From NCBI RefSeq assembly GCF_001485215.1, contig NZ_BBWW01000001.1, forward strand, positions 3,038,001-3,102,000: a stretch of 64,000 nucleotides of DNA, read 5' to 3'. This DNA is from Leptolyngbya sp. NIES-2104. Its GTDB lineage: Bacteria; Cyanobacteriota; Cyanobacteriia; Leptolyngbyales; Leptolyngbyaceae. Below are positions 25,699 to 33,671 of the stretch, in pieces (the stretch's first letter is position 1; every line of letters begins with the position of its first letter). The position numbers and the translations under genes are program-made. The notes below the pieces were generated by a model. That model searched no databases. It was not told where the DNA came from and saw nothing but the letters and a program-made list of their open reading frames with translations.

Positions 25699-26355
25699 AT
25701 GGACAGGAAACAGAAGTTGATGATGGCGATCCGGTCTCAGTTTATGCAACCGCGTGGGTTCGCGGGTTGGCTCGTCGGGTGGGTGATGGCACTGCGATCG
25801 TCGAACCGTGGGCGCAACCTGTGGGCAGTCGGACTCCTAGAAGTGGAGCCAACCGATCGCGTCCTTGAGATTGGCTTCGGACCGGGGATCGCGATCCGAG
25901 AGCTGAGCCGCCGCACGACACAAGGTCTTGTGTGTGGCATCGATTACTCGGAAGTCATGGTTCGGCAGGCAACCAAGCGCAACACAGATGCCGTACACGC
26001 GGGTCGTGTGGATTTGCGTTGCGGTTCGGTCGAACATCTTCCGGCGTTCGAGGAGCCGTTCGACAAGGTCTTGGTTGTAAACAATATGGGCATGTGGGGC
26101 GAGCCAGTCGAGCGGCTGAAAGAGATCCATAGCCTCATGCGACCCGGAGGACGGATCGCGATCGTCTCCCAACCACGATGCCCTGGTGCTACAACAGAGA
26201 CAACAGTGGCTGCGGGACACGAGATTGTGGCATGTCTCACAGCGGCAGGCTTCACATGCATCCGGTCGGACACGCTTGCACTTAAGCCTCCCGTTGTCTG
26301 CGTGATCGGTGAGGCTATCCCTCATTTCAAAACTATCCTTTCAACTATCCCTTGA
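25699..26355 (+). CDS. Class I SAM-dependent methyltransferase
   Basis: About 218 residues from ATG 25699 (AAGGTC upstream). RVLEIGFGPGIAIRELSRR is motif I and VCGIDYSEVMVRQATKRN motif II. VLVVNNMGMWG and LMRPGGRIAIVSQPR complete the fold. It resembles the UbiE/Methyltransf_11-type enzymes often carried by accessory elements. The coding region is GC-rich with many CGG and GCG codons compared with flanking genes, a sign of recent transfer. Acceptor unknown. Confidence 0.85.
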   Translation: MDRKQKLMMAIRSQFMQPRGFAGWLVGWVMALRSSNRGRNLWAVGLLEVEPTDRVLEIGFGPGIAIRELSRRTTQGLVCGIDYSEVMVRQATKRNTDAVHAGRVDLRCGSVEHLPAFEEPFDKVLVVNNMGMWGEPVERLKEIHSLMRPGGRIAIVSQPRCPGATTETTVAAGHEIVACLTAAGFTCIRSDTLALKPPVVCVIGEAIPHFKTILSTIP

Positions 26356-26421
26356 GTCAGGGATAAAACCGAATTTGAGAGCGACGTTGAAGAGACAGTT
26401 GCACATCAATGAGGTTTCACA

Positions 26422-27108
26422 ATGGAATGGACGATCGGATGGTGGCAGGTTTCCGTTCAACGAGTTTATCCTACAGCAATGCAGCTATCCCAAACCTATA
26501 ATCGTGCTGCTTCTGGATGGCATCAACAGCTTCGTCTACTGGGGTATCGCGATGCGTATCGGAAGCTGTGGCAGTCGCTCAAAACCGCCAATGTTCTGCC
26601 TGCCTGGAAAGACAACGCAACGATTTGTGATTATGGGATCGGGACAGCAGCGTTCAGTCTAGCATTTGCTCAAACCGTGAATTCTACAGTCCAGATTACT
26701 GGAGTCGATCTATCTTCTGAAATGCTGAATCAAGCCCATCAACAACTCAGCCACGCAAAGATTCCGCATCAACTTTGTCAAAGCGATGTGAACACTTTGC
26801 CGCTTGCAGATCAGGCTTTTGATGGCGGCATGAGTGCTCATATGCTAGAACATTTGCCCGACCCAGCCCAAGGGTTACGGGAAATGGTTAGAGTCCTTCA
26901 TCTGGGCGCACCATTGGTTCTGGTTGTCACTCGATCAGGATTACCTGGAAGGCTAATTCAGTGGCATTGGGGAAACCGATGTTTTCGCTCGGAAGACCTA
27001 TCAGCACTCATGCAAAAAGCAGGATTATTTCACATTCAGTTTTTCTCGTTTCCGGTTGGGCTGGCTCGCTTGACTAGCATCGCTTGTATCGGCTTTAGGA
27101 GGACATGA
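26422..27108 (+). CDS. Class I SAM-dependent methyltransferase
   Basis: 228 residues. Motif I is degenerate, ATICDYGIGTAAFSLAFAQ, with GIG in place of GCG. ITGVDLSSEMLNQAHQQL is the acidic loop, and FDGGMSAHMLEHLPDPAQGL, then MVRVLHLGAPLVLV complete the family. Likely a small-molecule or quinone-type methyltransferase. Its stop overlaps the next start as ATGA, with GGAGG inside the end of this gene, so it is coupled to the DUF1772-like membrane gene. Confidence 0.85.
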   Translation: MEWTIGWWQVSVQRVYPTAMQLSQTYNRAASGWHQQLRLLGYRDAYRKLWQSLKTANVLPAWKDNATICDYGIGTAAFSLAFAQTVNSTVQITGVDLSSEMLNQAHQQLSHAKIPHQLCQSDVNTLPLADQAFDGGMSAHMLEHLPDPAQGLREMVRVLHLGAPLVLVVTRSGLPGRLIQWHWGNRCFRSEDLSALMQKAGLFHIQFFSFPVGLARLTSIACIGFRRT

Positions 27109-27596
27109 TGTTTCTGAAAATTTGGCGCTTCATCACTCTCATTCTCGTCGCTTTGTTCATGGGCTTAGAATTTGCCCATACCTTAGAACTACCCGCCAAG
27201 ATGCAGTACGATCGAACACTTTATATCACGATTCAAAATAGTCTATATCGATATTTTGGCGCACCCGGCCCCGGTGCATTTATTACCGTGGGTGCAGTTC
27301 TTTGCGCGATCGCCCTCACCGTTCTAGTCCGAAAACGCCGACCTGCTTTCTGGTGGACATTGGCAGGAACGCTTTGTTTAGCGATCGCGTTTCCTGCAAT
27401 CTATTTTCTACGGATTGAGCCTGTTAATGTTGTGATAGAACAGGCAACTGCGGTAGTGTCAGCGGATTGGGTACGTTTGAGAAATCAGTGGGAATATGCC
27501 CACGCCATGAATTTTATTTTTAGTCTGGTGAGCTTCAGCGCATTTGTAATATCCATAGTGGTAGATGCGCCTCAGCTTGAAAAAGACAGGAGTTGA
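27105..27596 (+). CDS. DUF1772-like membrane protein
   Basis: 163 residues with four hydrophobic segments (about 6-24, 55-75, 85-102, 139-158). The start MMFLKIWRFITLILVALFMG, the EFAHTLELPAKMQYD motif and a C-terminal WEYAHAMNF match the anthrone-oxygenase-like DUF1772 membrane family. A diverged paralogue lies at 63031-63544. The function is not established. It is translated with the preceding methyltransferase. Confidence 0.8.
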   Translation: MMFLKIWRFITLILVALFMGLEFAHTLELPAKMQYDRTLYITIQNSLYRYFGAPGPGAFITVGAVLCAIALTVLVRKRRPAFWWTLAGTLCLAIAFPAIYFLRIEPVNVVIEQATAVVSADWVRLRNQWEYAHAMNFIFSLVSFSAFVISIVVDAPQLEKDRS

Positions 27597-27644
27597 TCTT
27601 GTAGAATTCGGTTTTGTTCAATGACTTCATAGGTTCACCACAGG

Positions 27645-27755
27645 ATGCTCAAAAGAATTGACCACATTTACCTCTCGGTCTCCAATTTCTCTCAATCTGA
27701 GACCTTCTACGACTTGATCATGCGCGAACTCGGACAATACAAGGACAAACGGTAG
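27645..27755 (+). pseudogene. VOC gene fragment, N-terminal 36 codons
   Basis: MLKRIDHIYLSVSNFSQSET, then FYDLIMRELGQYKDKR and a stop. This is the first beta-alpha-beta unit of a VOC protein, and everything after it is missing. The preceding bases include a CACAGG segment as a poor ribosome site. Confidence 0.7.
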
Positions 27756-27880
27756 TGGATGTTCATCAAGTTGTGCGCGACGTGAAGGGAAGCATGACTG
27801 TGGAGCAAATGGTGCAGCATGTGTATGGGATCGAGGATGGTCTAATCAAGCGAATGGAAATCGAGCCAATTGACCCGTAG
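27755..27880 (+). pseudogene. SnoaL-like gene fragment, C-terminal part
   Basis: The frame reads VEQMVQHVYGIEDGLIKRME, then IEPIDP and a stop, the last strand and helix of an NTF2/SnoaL-like protein. It follows directly on the VOC fragment. A deletion has probably joined two genes. Confidence 0.6.
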
Positions 27881-27884
27881 AGAG

Positions 27885-28838
27885 ATGAATGAGAAACTGA
27901 TTAAACGCATCTTAAAGCAGGCACAAATTCCCGAACTGTTAGAAGTCCTCGCCCAACGATTAAGTCAGTCGGATTTACAGTCTCTGTTGCTGGAAGTCTA
28001 CCGAGCCAGAGCGCAATCCCTCACACCGCAATCCCTACTTCAGCAGTATGAACAAAATCGCCTGGTGCAACCTGCCGCTGTTAGCCCGATACAACTGCTG
28101 GAATTTGATCAGTTGGCTTACTCGGTATTGCCGCCCTCATTTGACCCCTTAGAATTGTCTCCGGTTTGTCCGTTCGGCACGACCTCGAGCGTAACTCCCC
28201 TCGATCAGAACCAGAGTGTAACGACGATTCGCAACAGTGAGGTTTGTTCAGATTCTACAAACGTGCTGGCATTAGAATGTGCGCGACGGCGACGAGACAA
28301 AGCACACCGCGCAACAGAGATAAAGCTTTGTGCCAGTCATCGCTTATTGCGTCCCCAAGCTCCTAACAAGCCAGGAACATTTCCCCATTTCCGGATCTTT
28401 AGTTTAGTGACGGCAGGACGCGATCGTGGTTCTTACCGGTTTGAAGTAGCAGCACTGGCTGAACAATTAGAATTCTATCTACAGTTGTTGCAAACTACTC
28501 AGCAAAATGGATTTCGGCTCGGAATCATCCGAGTTCATCTGACAGTGTTTGATGAAATCCAGCGTGAGATCCTCAAAGCTGAAGTCATAGATAAACTTTT
28601 CCAAACATATGATGCAGTCGAGTTTGGTCACACCTGCGTCCAACAGCAAGAGCAGCGTTATTACACTGGATTAAGATTTGGAATTTACGCTCAAGATCAA
28701 GCTGGAACCGAGTATTTCTTAGCTGATGGTGGCTTCACCGATTGGACACAGCAATTGTTGAGCGATCGTAAGGAGCGTTTGCTGATTAGTGGAATTGGCA
28801 GTGAACGATTTATCACTTGCTTTGGAGAATTTTCATGA
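27885..28838 (+). CDS. Uncharacterised protein, possible class II synthetase/HisZ-like fold
   Basis: About 317 residues. I recall a similar family in Bacillus and Paenibacillus, all without known function: LIKRILKQAQIPELLEVLAQ, then LQSLLLEVYRARA, LSPVCPFGTTSSVTPLDQNQ, FSLVTAGRDRGSYRFE and YFLADGGFTDWTQQLL. The sequence ending RFGIYA...FLADGGF resembles the catalytic-domain motifs of class II aminoacyl-tRNA synthetases and HisZ, but this is a weak impression. ATG 27885 is used because the frame upstream overlaps the SnoaL fragment. The stop overlaps the beginning of the GNAT gene at 28835. Confidence 0.7.
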   Translation: MNEKLIKRILKQAQIPELLEVLAQRLSQSDLQSLLLEVYRARAQSLTPQSLLQQYEQNRLVQPAAVSPIQLLEFDQLAYSVLPPSFDPLELSPVCPFGTTSSVTPLDQNQSVTTIRNSEVCSDSTNVLALECARRRRDKAHRATEIKLCASHRLLRPQAPNKPGTFPHFRIFSLVTAGRDRGSYRFEVAALAEQLEFYLQLLQTTQQNGFRLGIIRVHLTVFDEIQREILKAEVIDKLFQTYDAVEFGHTCVQQQEQRYYTGLRFGIYAQDQAGTEYFLADGGFTDWTQQLLSDRKERLLISGIGSERFITCFGEFS

Positions 28839-29154
28839 TTGAAGTGAGGCGTATCCAATCGCATCAGGGTGAACTACTCAGAGAACTCAGACTGCGAGCA
28901 TTGCAGGATTCACCGGATGCCTTTTTGGAGAACTATGACACTGCCAGCCAGCAGCCAATCGAACATTGGCAGGAGCGTGCCCAGAAACATGCCGCAAATC
29001 CCCAAGCCGTCAATTTCTTCGGGTTCTTCGAGGGTGAGCTTGCGGGAATGGTTGGAGCTTATATCATTGATGATGAACCGGATGTTGTAAATCTTTGCGC
29101 GATGTGGGTTGCACCTGCGGCAAGACATCAAGGACTGGGAAAAGCCTTAGTGAG

Positions 29155-30425
29155 CTTAGGGGGTGACAACGCAGCTGAACCGTAGAGAAGATGCCGGATA
29201 GCAGTATCGAGAGACAGAAAAAATGAGGTGATTCCAATTGTTTCACCTCATCGATCTAAAATATGTTGCCCTCATTCTATCAAACCTGTTTACAATCGCA
29301 ATTAACCCAGACGCAATTTGTGACGCTAGAAATCTTGGTCGAACTGTTGCACAAAGAGCGCAGAATTACGATTGAACGCTTAGCCACTCTATTTCCGCAA
29401 CCGATTCTATTTGAGAGCAGACGACGAAACATTCAACGATTCTTGAGCTTGCCGCAACTGACTCCGCAAGCGATCTGGTTTCCGATTGTCAAGCAGTGGG
29501 TCAAGCGACATCATCCCCGGAGCAAACCACTTCATCTGGTGATTGACCGTACCCAATGGCAAGACCATAACTTGATCATGGTGAGTCTTGTGTACAATAA
29601 GCGAGCGATTCCATTGCACTGGATGTGGCTGAACAAGCAAGGACAGAGTTCACTTGTTGAACAACGAAGAGTGTTACGCCCTGTGTTTCATCTGTTGAAA
29701 AAGCATCGCTTCATTCTGCTCGGAGACCGTGAGTTTCACAGCATTGAACTGGCGGCTTGGTGTGTAGAAAAGCGAGTCAAATTCGTGTTCCGTTTACCGA
29801 AGAGTACGACCGTCAAACCAGACGACAGCAGCAGGTTTACGCGCCTTGATGACTTGCCGCAAACGCCCGGAATCACCGAGCAATATCTGCAAATTCAAGT
29901 GACGCAAAATCGCGGGTTCGGCAAGCACAATTTAGTCTTGCGCCAAAAGCGTGCCTACCGTCAATCGAGTTCGGATGCTTGGTATCTTCTGACTAATCTC
30001 GTCGATGCCGAACAAACGCTCAACGCTTATGCCACTCGCTTCTCGATTGAACCCCTGTTCAAAGACTACAAATCCGGCGGCTATCACCTCGAAGATTGTC
30101 ATGCCGATTTCGGGCGTTTTACTGCCCTGCTGGTCCTGATTGCCATTGCCTACTCGATCTCGACCCTACAAGGGCGGCGCATTCGCAAAAAACAAGTGCA
30201 GCGTTACGTCGCTCGTGTGACTGAGCCAAAGCGGACAACAAAGCGTCACAGTGCTTTCTGGATTGGCTTGTATGGCAAGTTATGGATTGAACCCTTGAAT
30301 TTGTGGTCAACCTTGGCAGGTCAACTGATGGCACTCAAGCCGCAAAAACGCCTTTTCTTTCAGCGAGGTCTCAACGCCATTTCCCTGATTCAGTCTGCTC
30401 TCTAGCTTCGTTGTCACCCCTTAAG
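29155..30425 (+). mobile_element. IS4-family insertion sequence, complete
   Basis: 1271 bp. The ends are CTTAGGGGGTGACAACG on the left and, inverted, CTTAAGGGGTGACAACG on the right, with the match extending to AGCT (22 bp, 2 mismatches). CTTAGTGAG is duplicated on both sides (29146-29154 and 30426-30434), a 9-bp target duplication. The element interrupts a GNAT gene and has a single intact transposase, so it is a recent insertion. Confidence 0.93.
29263..30405 (+). CDS. IS4-family DDE transposase
   Basis: 380 residues. LHLVIDRTQW gives the first Asp, FILLGDREFHSIEL the second, and YATRFSIEPLFKDYKSGGY carries the IS4 Y-x2-R-x3-E-x6-K signature with the catalytic Glu. The frame is intact from end to end. 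It acts on the 22-bp inverted ends of the surrounding element. Confidence 0.93.
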   Translation: MLPSFYQTCLQSQLTQTQFVTLEILVELLHKERRITIERLATLFPQPILFESRRRNIQRFLSLPQLTPQAIWFPIVKQWVKRHHPRSKPLHLVIDRTQWQDHNLIMVSLVYNKRAIPLHWMWLNKQGQSSLVEQRRVLRPVFHLLKKHRFILLGDREFHSIELAAWCVEKRVKFVFRLPKSTTVKPDDSSRFTRLDDLPQTPGITEQYLQIQVTQNRGFGKHNLVLRQKRAYRQSSSDAWYLLTNLVDAEQTLNAYATRFSIEPLFKDYKSGGYHLEDCHADFGRFTALLVLIAIAYSISTLQGRRIRKKQVQRYVARVTEPKRTTKRHSAFWIGLYGKLWIEPLNLWSTLAGQLMALKPQKRLFFQRGLNAISLIQSAL

Positions 30426-30621
30426 CTTAGTGAGTCAAATCATCGATTGGGCAAAGCAGGCTCATGCTAACAGAGTTCGCTTATGGGTGAACCGTGAAAA
30501 TACGAATGCTGCACAGTTCTACCGTCGTTGTGGCTTTAATGACACCGGAAACACTGTCATCTTTCCTGCCAAACCCGATGCTATTGAACAGGAAATGGAA
30601 TACAGCTTTTCTGCCTGTAGC

Positions 30622-30692
30622 GAATTTGCAACTTAACAAAAGGCAAAAGTAACTCAGTTAATTTAGTACTAGTGTACTGATATAATACGATC
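30622..30692 (+). repeat. Diverged repeat copy 2 with sigma70 promoter
   Basis: It matches 16568-16640 over its whole length. It covers the last codons of the split GNAT gene (EFAT and stop) and a promoter: TTAATT 30658-30663, 17-bp spacer, TATAAT 30681-30686. A palindrome AGTACTAGTGTACT (30666-30679) fills the spacer and could be an operator; the copy at 16568 lacks it. The promoter faces the VOC gene at 30783. Confidence 0.65.
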
Positions 30693-30782
30693 GTTTCATC
30701 AACTTCCAGCTAAAACTGATCAAAGTACCGCTCCGAATCTCTGATCTGCCCAGTCTCAATCTAACTCATGCAGGATTCAGAT

Positions 30783-31235
30783 ATGGACAATAATCCCAGC
30801 ATTCTTTCGCACGTTTCGATTGGCACCAACGACTTTGAACGCGCGATCGCTTTTTACGACGCTGTATTGACTCCTTTGGGCTGCAAGCGACTGATGGAAT
30901 ACCCAGGGGCGTTAGCTTCGCTACACGGGTACGTGTTCGCATATGGCAAGCAGTATCCTGAATTCTGGATGGGAACCCCGTTCGATGGACAGCCCGCAAC
31001 CGTCGGCAATGGAACTCATATCGGCTTTATCGCTTCCACCAAAGAAGCTGTCCATGCCTTTTACGAAGCAGCCTTAGCAGCAGGTGGCGTAGACGAGGGT
31101 GCACCTGGTGGCAGACCTGACTACAGTGAGCCGTACTACGGTTGCTTTGTGCGCGATCGAGATGGTCATAAAGTAGAAGCAGCCTTTTGGGATACGCAAC
31201 TTGAGCAAGCCCTCAACCAAAGCAAGTCTGGATAA
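30783..31235 (+). CDS. VOC family protein
   Basis: 150 residues from ATG 30783 (CAGGA 7 nt upstream; ATG 30768 also open). SHVSIGTNDFERAIAFYDAV, HAFYEAALAAGGVDEGAPGG and CFVRDRDGHKVEAAFWD define the glyoxalase-like VOC group seen also at 19932. The segment around 30915-30940 contains a dispersed palindrome shared with 39121-39146, encoded here as ASLHGYVFAYG, so this part of the protein may derive from a repeat. Confidence 0.87.
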   Translation: MDNNPSILSHVSIGTNDFERAIAFYDAVLTPLGCKRLMEYPGALASLHGYVFAYGKQYPEFWMGTPFDGQPATVGNGTHIGFIASTKEAVHAFYEAALAAGGVDEGAPGGRPDYSEPYYGCFVRDRDGHKVEAAFWDTQLEQALNQSKSG

Positions 31236-31283
31236 GCTGGACTCCTGAACAATTTCATTTAACTTGTAGAAGAGGAATTAACC

Positions 31284-31727
31284 ATGACCGTCAAATTCAT
31301 TCCCGATGGTTTTCATACCGTGACTCCTTATCTCACCGTTCAAGGCGCGAATCAACTGCTTGAGTTCATGAAAACTGCGTTTGATGCTGAGGAAGTTCTT
31401 TGCGTGAAACAACCGGATGGCACGATCAGACATGCAGCCGTCAAGATTGGTAACTCAATGGTTGAACTCTCTGAGGCAAAGGCAGAATGGACACCGATGC
31501 CTGGAGCAATCCACCTCTATGTCAGTGACACCGATGCGGTTTATCAGCGATCGCTTCAGGCAGGTGCAACTTCACTGCAAGAACCAACGGATATGGACTA
31601 CGGTGAGCGGGGTGCTGCTGTGAAAGATGCTGTCGGTAATCACTGGTATATTGCTACTCATTTGGGAGATTTATCTTCACAGGAATTGGCAAGGCGAGAA
31701 GCAGGTTTCGCGAATCAGTCACACTAA
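31284..31727 (+). CDS. VOC family protein, PhnB-like
   Basis: 147 residues. FHTVTPYLTVQGANQLLEFM, FDAEEVLCVKQPDG, AAVKIGNSMVELSEAKAEW and RGAAVKDAVGNHWYIATHL are typical of the PhnB-like group. GAGGAATTAACC precedes the ATG. It follows the VOC gene by 48 bp in a run of plus-strand small genes that continues to the GFA gene. Substrate unknown. Confidence 0.88.
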   Translation: MTVKFIPDGFHTVTPYLTVQGANQLLEFMKTAFDAEEVLCVKQPDGTIRHAAVKIGNSMVELSEAKAEWTPMPGAIHLYVSDTDAVYQRSLQAGATSLQEPTDMDYGERGAAVKDAVGNHWYIATHLGDLSSQELARREAGFANQSH

Positions 31728-31764
31728 ACTCTTTTTGTCGTTTCAGTGAGTCATTGGAGGTTGT

Positions 31765-32262
31765 ATGTCTGACATTCCCAACATTATCCACATGGACGAT
31801 CTGGAATGGAAGGAGGAGAATTACTCTGAACATTACGCAGGTTGGTCAAAGCGTTTGTCCTCACCTGCAATAGATCGCAAATCAGGTCATATTGGGGTGA
31901 GAGTCGATCGGCTGCGTCCTAAAACGCTCTCCTGTCCGTTTCATTACCACATGCACGAAGACGAATTTTGTCTGATTCTCAGAGGCGAAGCGACACTTCG
32001 GTATGGTGATCAAACGATCGTTGTAAAAGAAGGGGATGCGATCTCATTTCCACGCGGCGAACGAGTTGCCCATCAGTTCTATAACCACACAGATGAAACA
32101 GTGGATATTCTCATGATGGGCGAAAATCTGCCGCATGAGGTGTGTTACTACCCAGACTCCGACAAATGGTTGTCCAGATCGATCGGCAAAATCGGCAAAT
32201 TTGAGGGTACTGATTATTGGACGGACGAACCCGACCCGCCTGTGATCAAATCTCAGGGATGA
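31765..32262 (+). CDS. Cupin domain protein
   Basis: 165 residues. The first cupin motif is [20 protein letters not shown] (with HxH and Glu metal ligands) and the second is [20 protein letters not shown]. This is a single-domain cupin of the type that binds a metal and a small sugar or acid. Substrate unknown. A shorter truncated cupin of a related kind lies at 35371. TTGGAGG precedes the start. Confidence 0.87.
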   Translation: MSDIPNIIHMDDLEWKEENYSEHYAGWSKRLSSPAIDRKSGHIGVRVDRLRPKTLSCPFHYHMHEDEFCLILRGEATLRYGDQTIVVKEGDAISFPRGERVAHQFYNHTDETVDILMMGENLPHEVCYYPDSDKWLSRSIGKIGKFEGTDYWTDEPDPPVIKSQG

Positions 32263-32303
32263 AGGTTGATTACATCCATACTTTCTCATACTGGAGATTC
32301 ACA

Positions 32304-32708
32304 ATGAACAAGACCTATAAGGGAAGCTGTCACTGCGGCAAGGTTTCCTTTGAAGCCGACCTCGATTTGAGTGCAGGAACTAGCAAGTGCAACTGCTCAA
32401 TCTGCGCCAAAACGAGGTTGTGGGGTGTGATTGTCAAACCCGAAGCGTTTCGTTTGCTGACTAGCGAAGCTGACTTGAGTGATTATCAGTTTGGCACTCG
32501 CAGCGTTCACCATTTGTTTTGCAAGCACTGTGGGGTGCGATCATTCGGACAGGGCTATGTCGAAGAAATCGGCGGGGCTTTCTATTCCGTTAACATCGCC
32601 TGCCTAGATAACGTGGATGACGAAGAACTCGCCAACACGCCCGTTCACTATCAAGATGGGCGCAATGATAATTGGCAGTCCTCACCGATCGAAACCCGGC
32701 ACCTTTAA
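32304..32708 (+). CDS. GFA family protein (formaldehyde-activating-like)
   Basis: 134 residues from ATG 32304 (GGAG upstream). [25 protein letters not shown] and [11 protein letters not shown] give the conserved zinc Cys set of the Gfa/CENP-V family. Most members have unproven substrates; the founding enzyme was described as glutathione-dependent formaldehyde-activating. It is a close paralogue of the gene at 56496. Confidence 0.9.
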   Translation: MNKTYKGSCHCGKVSFEADLDLSAGTSKCNCSICAKTRLWGVIVKPEAFRLLTSEADLSDYQFGTRSVHHLFCKHCGVRSFGQGYVEEIGGAFYSVNIACLDNVDDEELANTPVHYQDGRNDNWQSSPIETRHL

Positions 32709-32733
32709 CGTTGAAAATCAGATTTAGCTGGCC

Positions 32734-32760
32734 TGTCACAACCCAAGCGGCTACCTCGTC
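32734..32760 (+). promoter_or_regulatory. ECF41-type promoter
   Basis: TGTCACA (32734-32740), a 16-bp spacer and CGTC (32757-32760) match exactly the ECF41 promoter as I remember it. It lies 37 bp before the start of the AhpD-like gene at 32797 and reads toward it. The ECF41 gene is third in the same direction. Confidence 0.8.
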
Positions 32761-32796
32761 TTATGAGTGAACAGGTCATTCAACGAGAGGTTCACC

Positions 32797-33276
32797 ATGC
32801 AGGCAAGACTAGATCTAAACGCCAACCCAGCGGCTTATCGAGCCATGTTGCAGCTAGAACAGTACGTCCAAGGCAGTGGGATCAATCCAACGCTGTTGGA
32901 ACTGATTAAAATTCGAGCTTCACAAATTAACGGCTGTGCGTTTTGCATCGATATGCACACCAAAGATGCCAGACTTCACGGTGAAACCGAACAGCGAATT
33001 TATGCTCTCAATGGCTGGCGCGAAACGCCGTTTTTTACGCCTGAAGAACGGGCAGCATTGGCATTGACCGAAGCCGTAACGCTGATTGCCACCAATCCTG
33101 TGTCTGATGCGCTTTACAAAGAAGTAAGCCAGCATTTCTCGCCTGAGCAAATTGCTAATTTATTGATGGCGATCGTCACGATCAACGGTTGGAATCGGAT
33201 TGCGATCGCCGCCCGCACTGTTCCTGGCACTTACGAGCCACCTACACCAGATCAACTAAAGGCTTTAGCAGTGTGA
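32797..33276 (+). CDS. Carboxymuconolactone decarboxylase/AhpD-like protein
   Basis: 159 residues. LLELIKIRASQINGCAFCID with CxxC (CAFC) followed by MHTKDARLHGETEQRIYALN is the AhpD-like core. The pair of Cys and the downstream His form a thiol peroxidase-reductant site. ECF41 sigma factors are usually encoded next to such proteins. The start at 32797 is downstream of the ECF41 promoter; an ATG at 32767 would lie within 7 bp of its -10. Its stop overlaps the next start by 1 base (TGATG). Confidence 0.9.
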   Translation: MQARLDLNANPAAYRAMLQLEQYVQGSGINPTLLELIKIRASQINGCAFCIDMHTKDARLHGETEQRIYALNGWRETPFFTPEERAALALTEAVTLIATNPVSDALYKEVSQHFSPEQIANLLMAIVTINGWNRIAIAARTVPGTYEPPTPDQLKALAV

Positions 33277-33671
33277 TGCAACGGACTCATTTTGTAACCA
33301 CGATCGTCGTCATTCACACGATCGTGGTTGCACTTCACGGTTTAGCACACCAGAAAATCCCTGTTCCACTTTCTCTGGCTCAAAGTCTATTTGTGGAGAT
33401 TGTGATTGTGCTGGCTCCGATCGCTGCCGCGATTTTACTTTGGACACGGTTCTACCAAATGGGTCACTGGCTCTTCTTCGGTGCGATGATCGGAGCGCTT
33501 CTATTTGGGATCTACAATCATTTCATCGCAATCACACCCGACCACATTTCTCAGATTCCCTTTCAAAGCTGGGGGGTGTTGTTCCAAGTTACAGCCATCT
33601 TGTTACTGATCACAGAAGGATGCGGAGTGGCTCTATGGACACTGAACACGATTCAGCAGCAGATTCTATAA
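33276..33671 (+). CDS. Small membrane protein, unknown
   Basis: 131 residues with four hydrophobic segments (about 6-26, 36-58, 66-90, 104-122), so an integral membrane protein. I do not assign a family. It begins with TGATG overlap after the AhpD-like gene and ends inside the ECF41 gene by 37 bp. Being between the two usual ECF41 partners it may be part of the same stress response. Confidence 0.75.
   Translation: MQRTHFVTTIVVIHTIVVALHGLAHQKIPVPLSLAQSLFVEIVIVLAPIAAAILLWTRFYQMGHWLFFGAMIGALLFGIYNHFIAITPDHISQIPFQSWGVLFQVTAILLLITEGCGVALWTLNTIQQQIL

Larger units (their letters stand above)
28835..30636 (+). pseudogene. GNAT acetyltransferase split by an IS4-family element
   Basis: The 5' part (28835-29154) reads MIEVRRIQSHQGELLRELRL to WVAPAARHQGLGKALVS, and the 3' part (30435-30636) continues QIIDWAKQAHANRVRLWVNR and GFNDTGNTV to the stop. 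Removing the element and one 9-bp duplicate restores an uninterrupted GNAT of about 173 residues with the AcCoA loop RHQGLGKAL at the break. The gene is therefore inactivated. The 5' piece alone would read into the element and stop at 29185. Confidence 0.9.
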
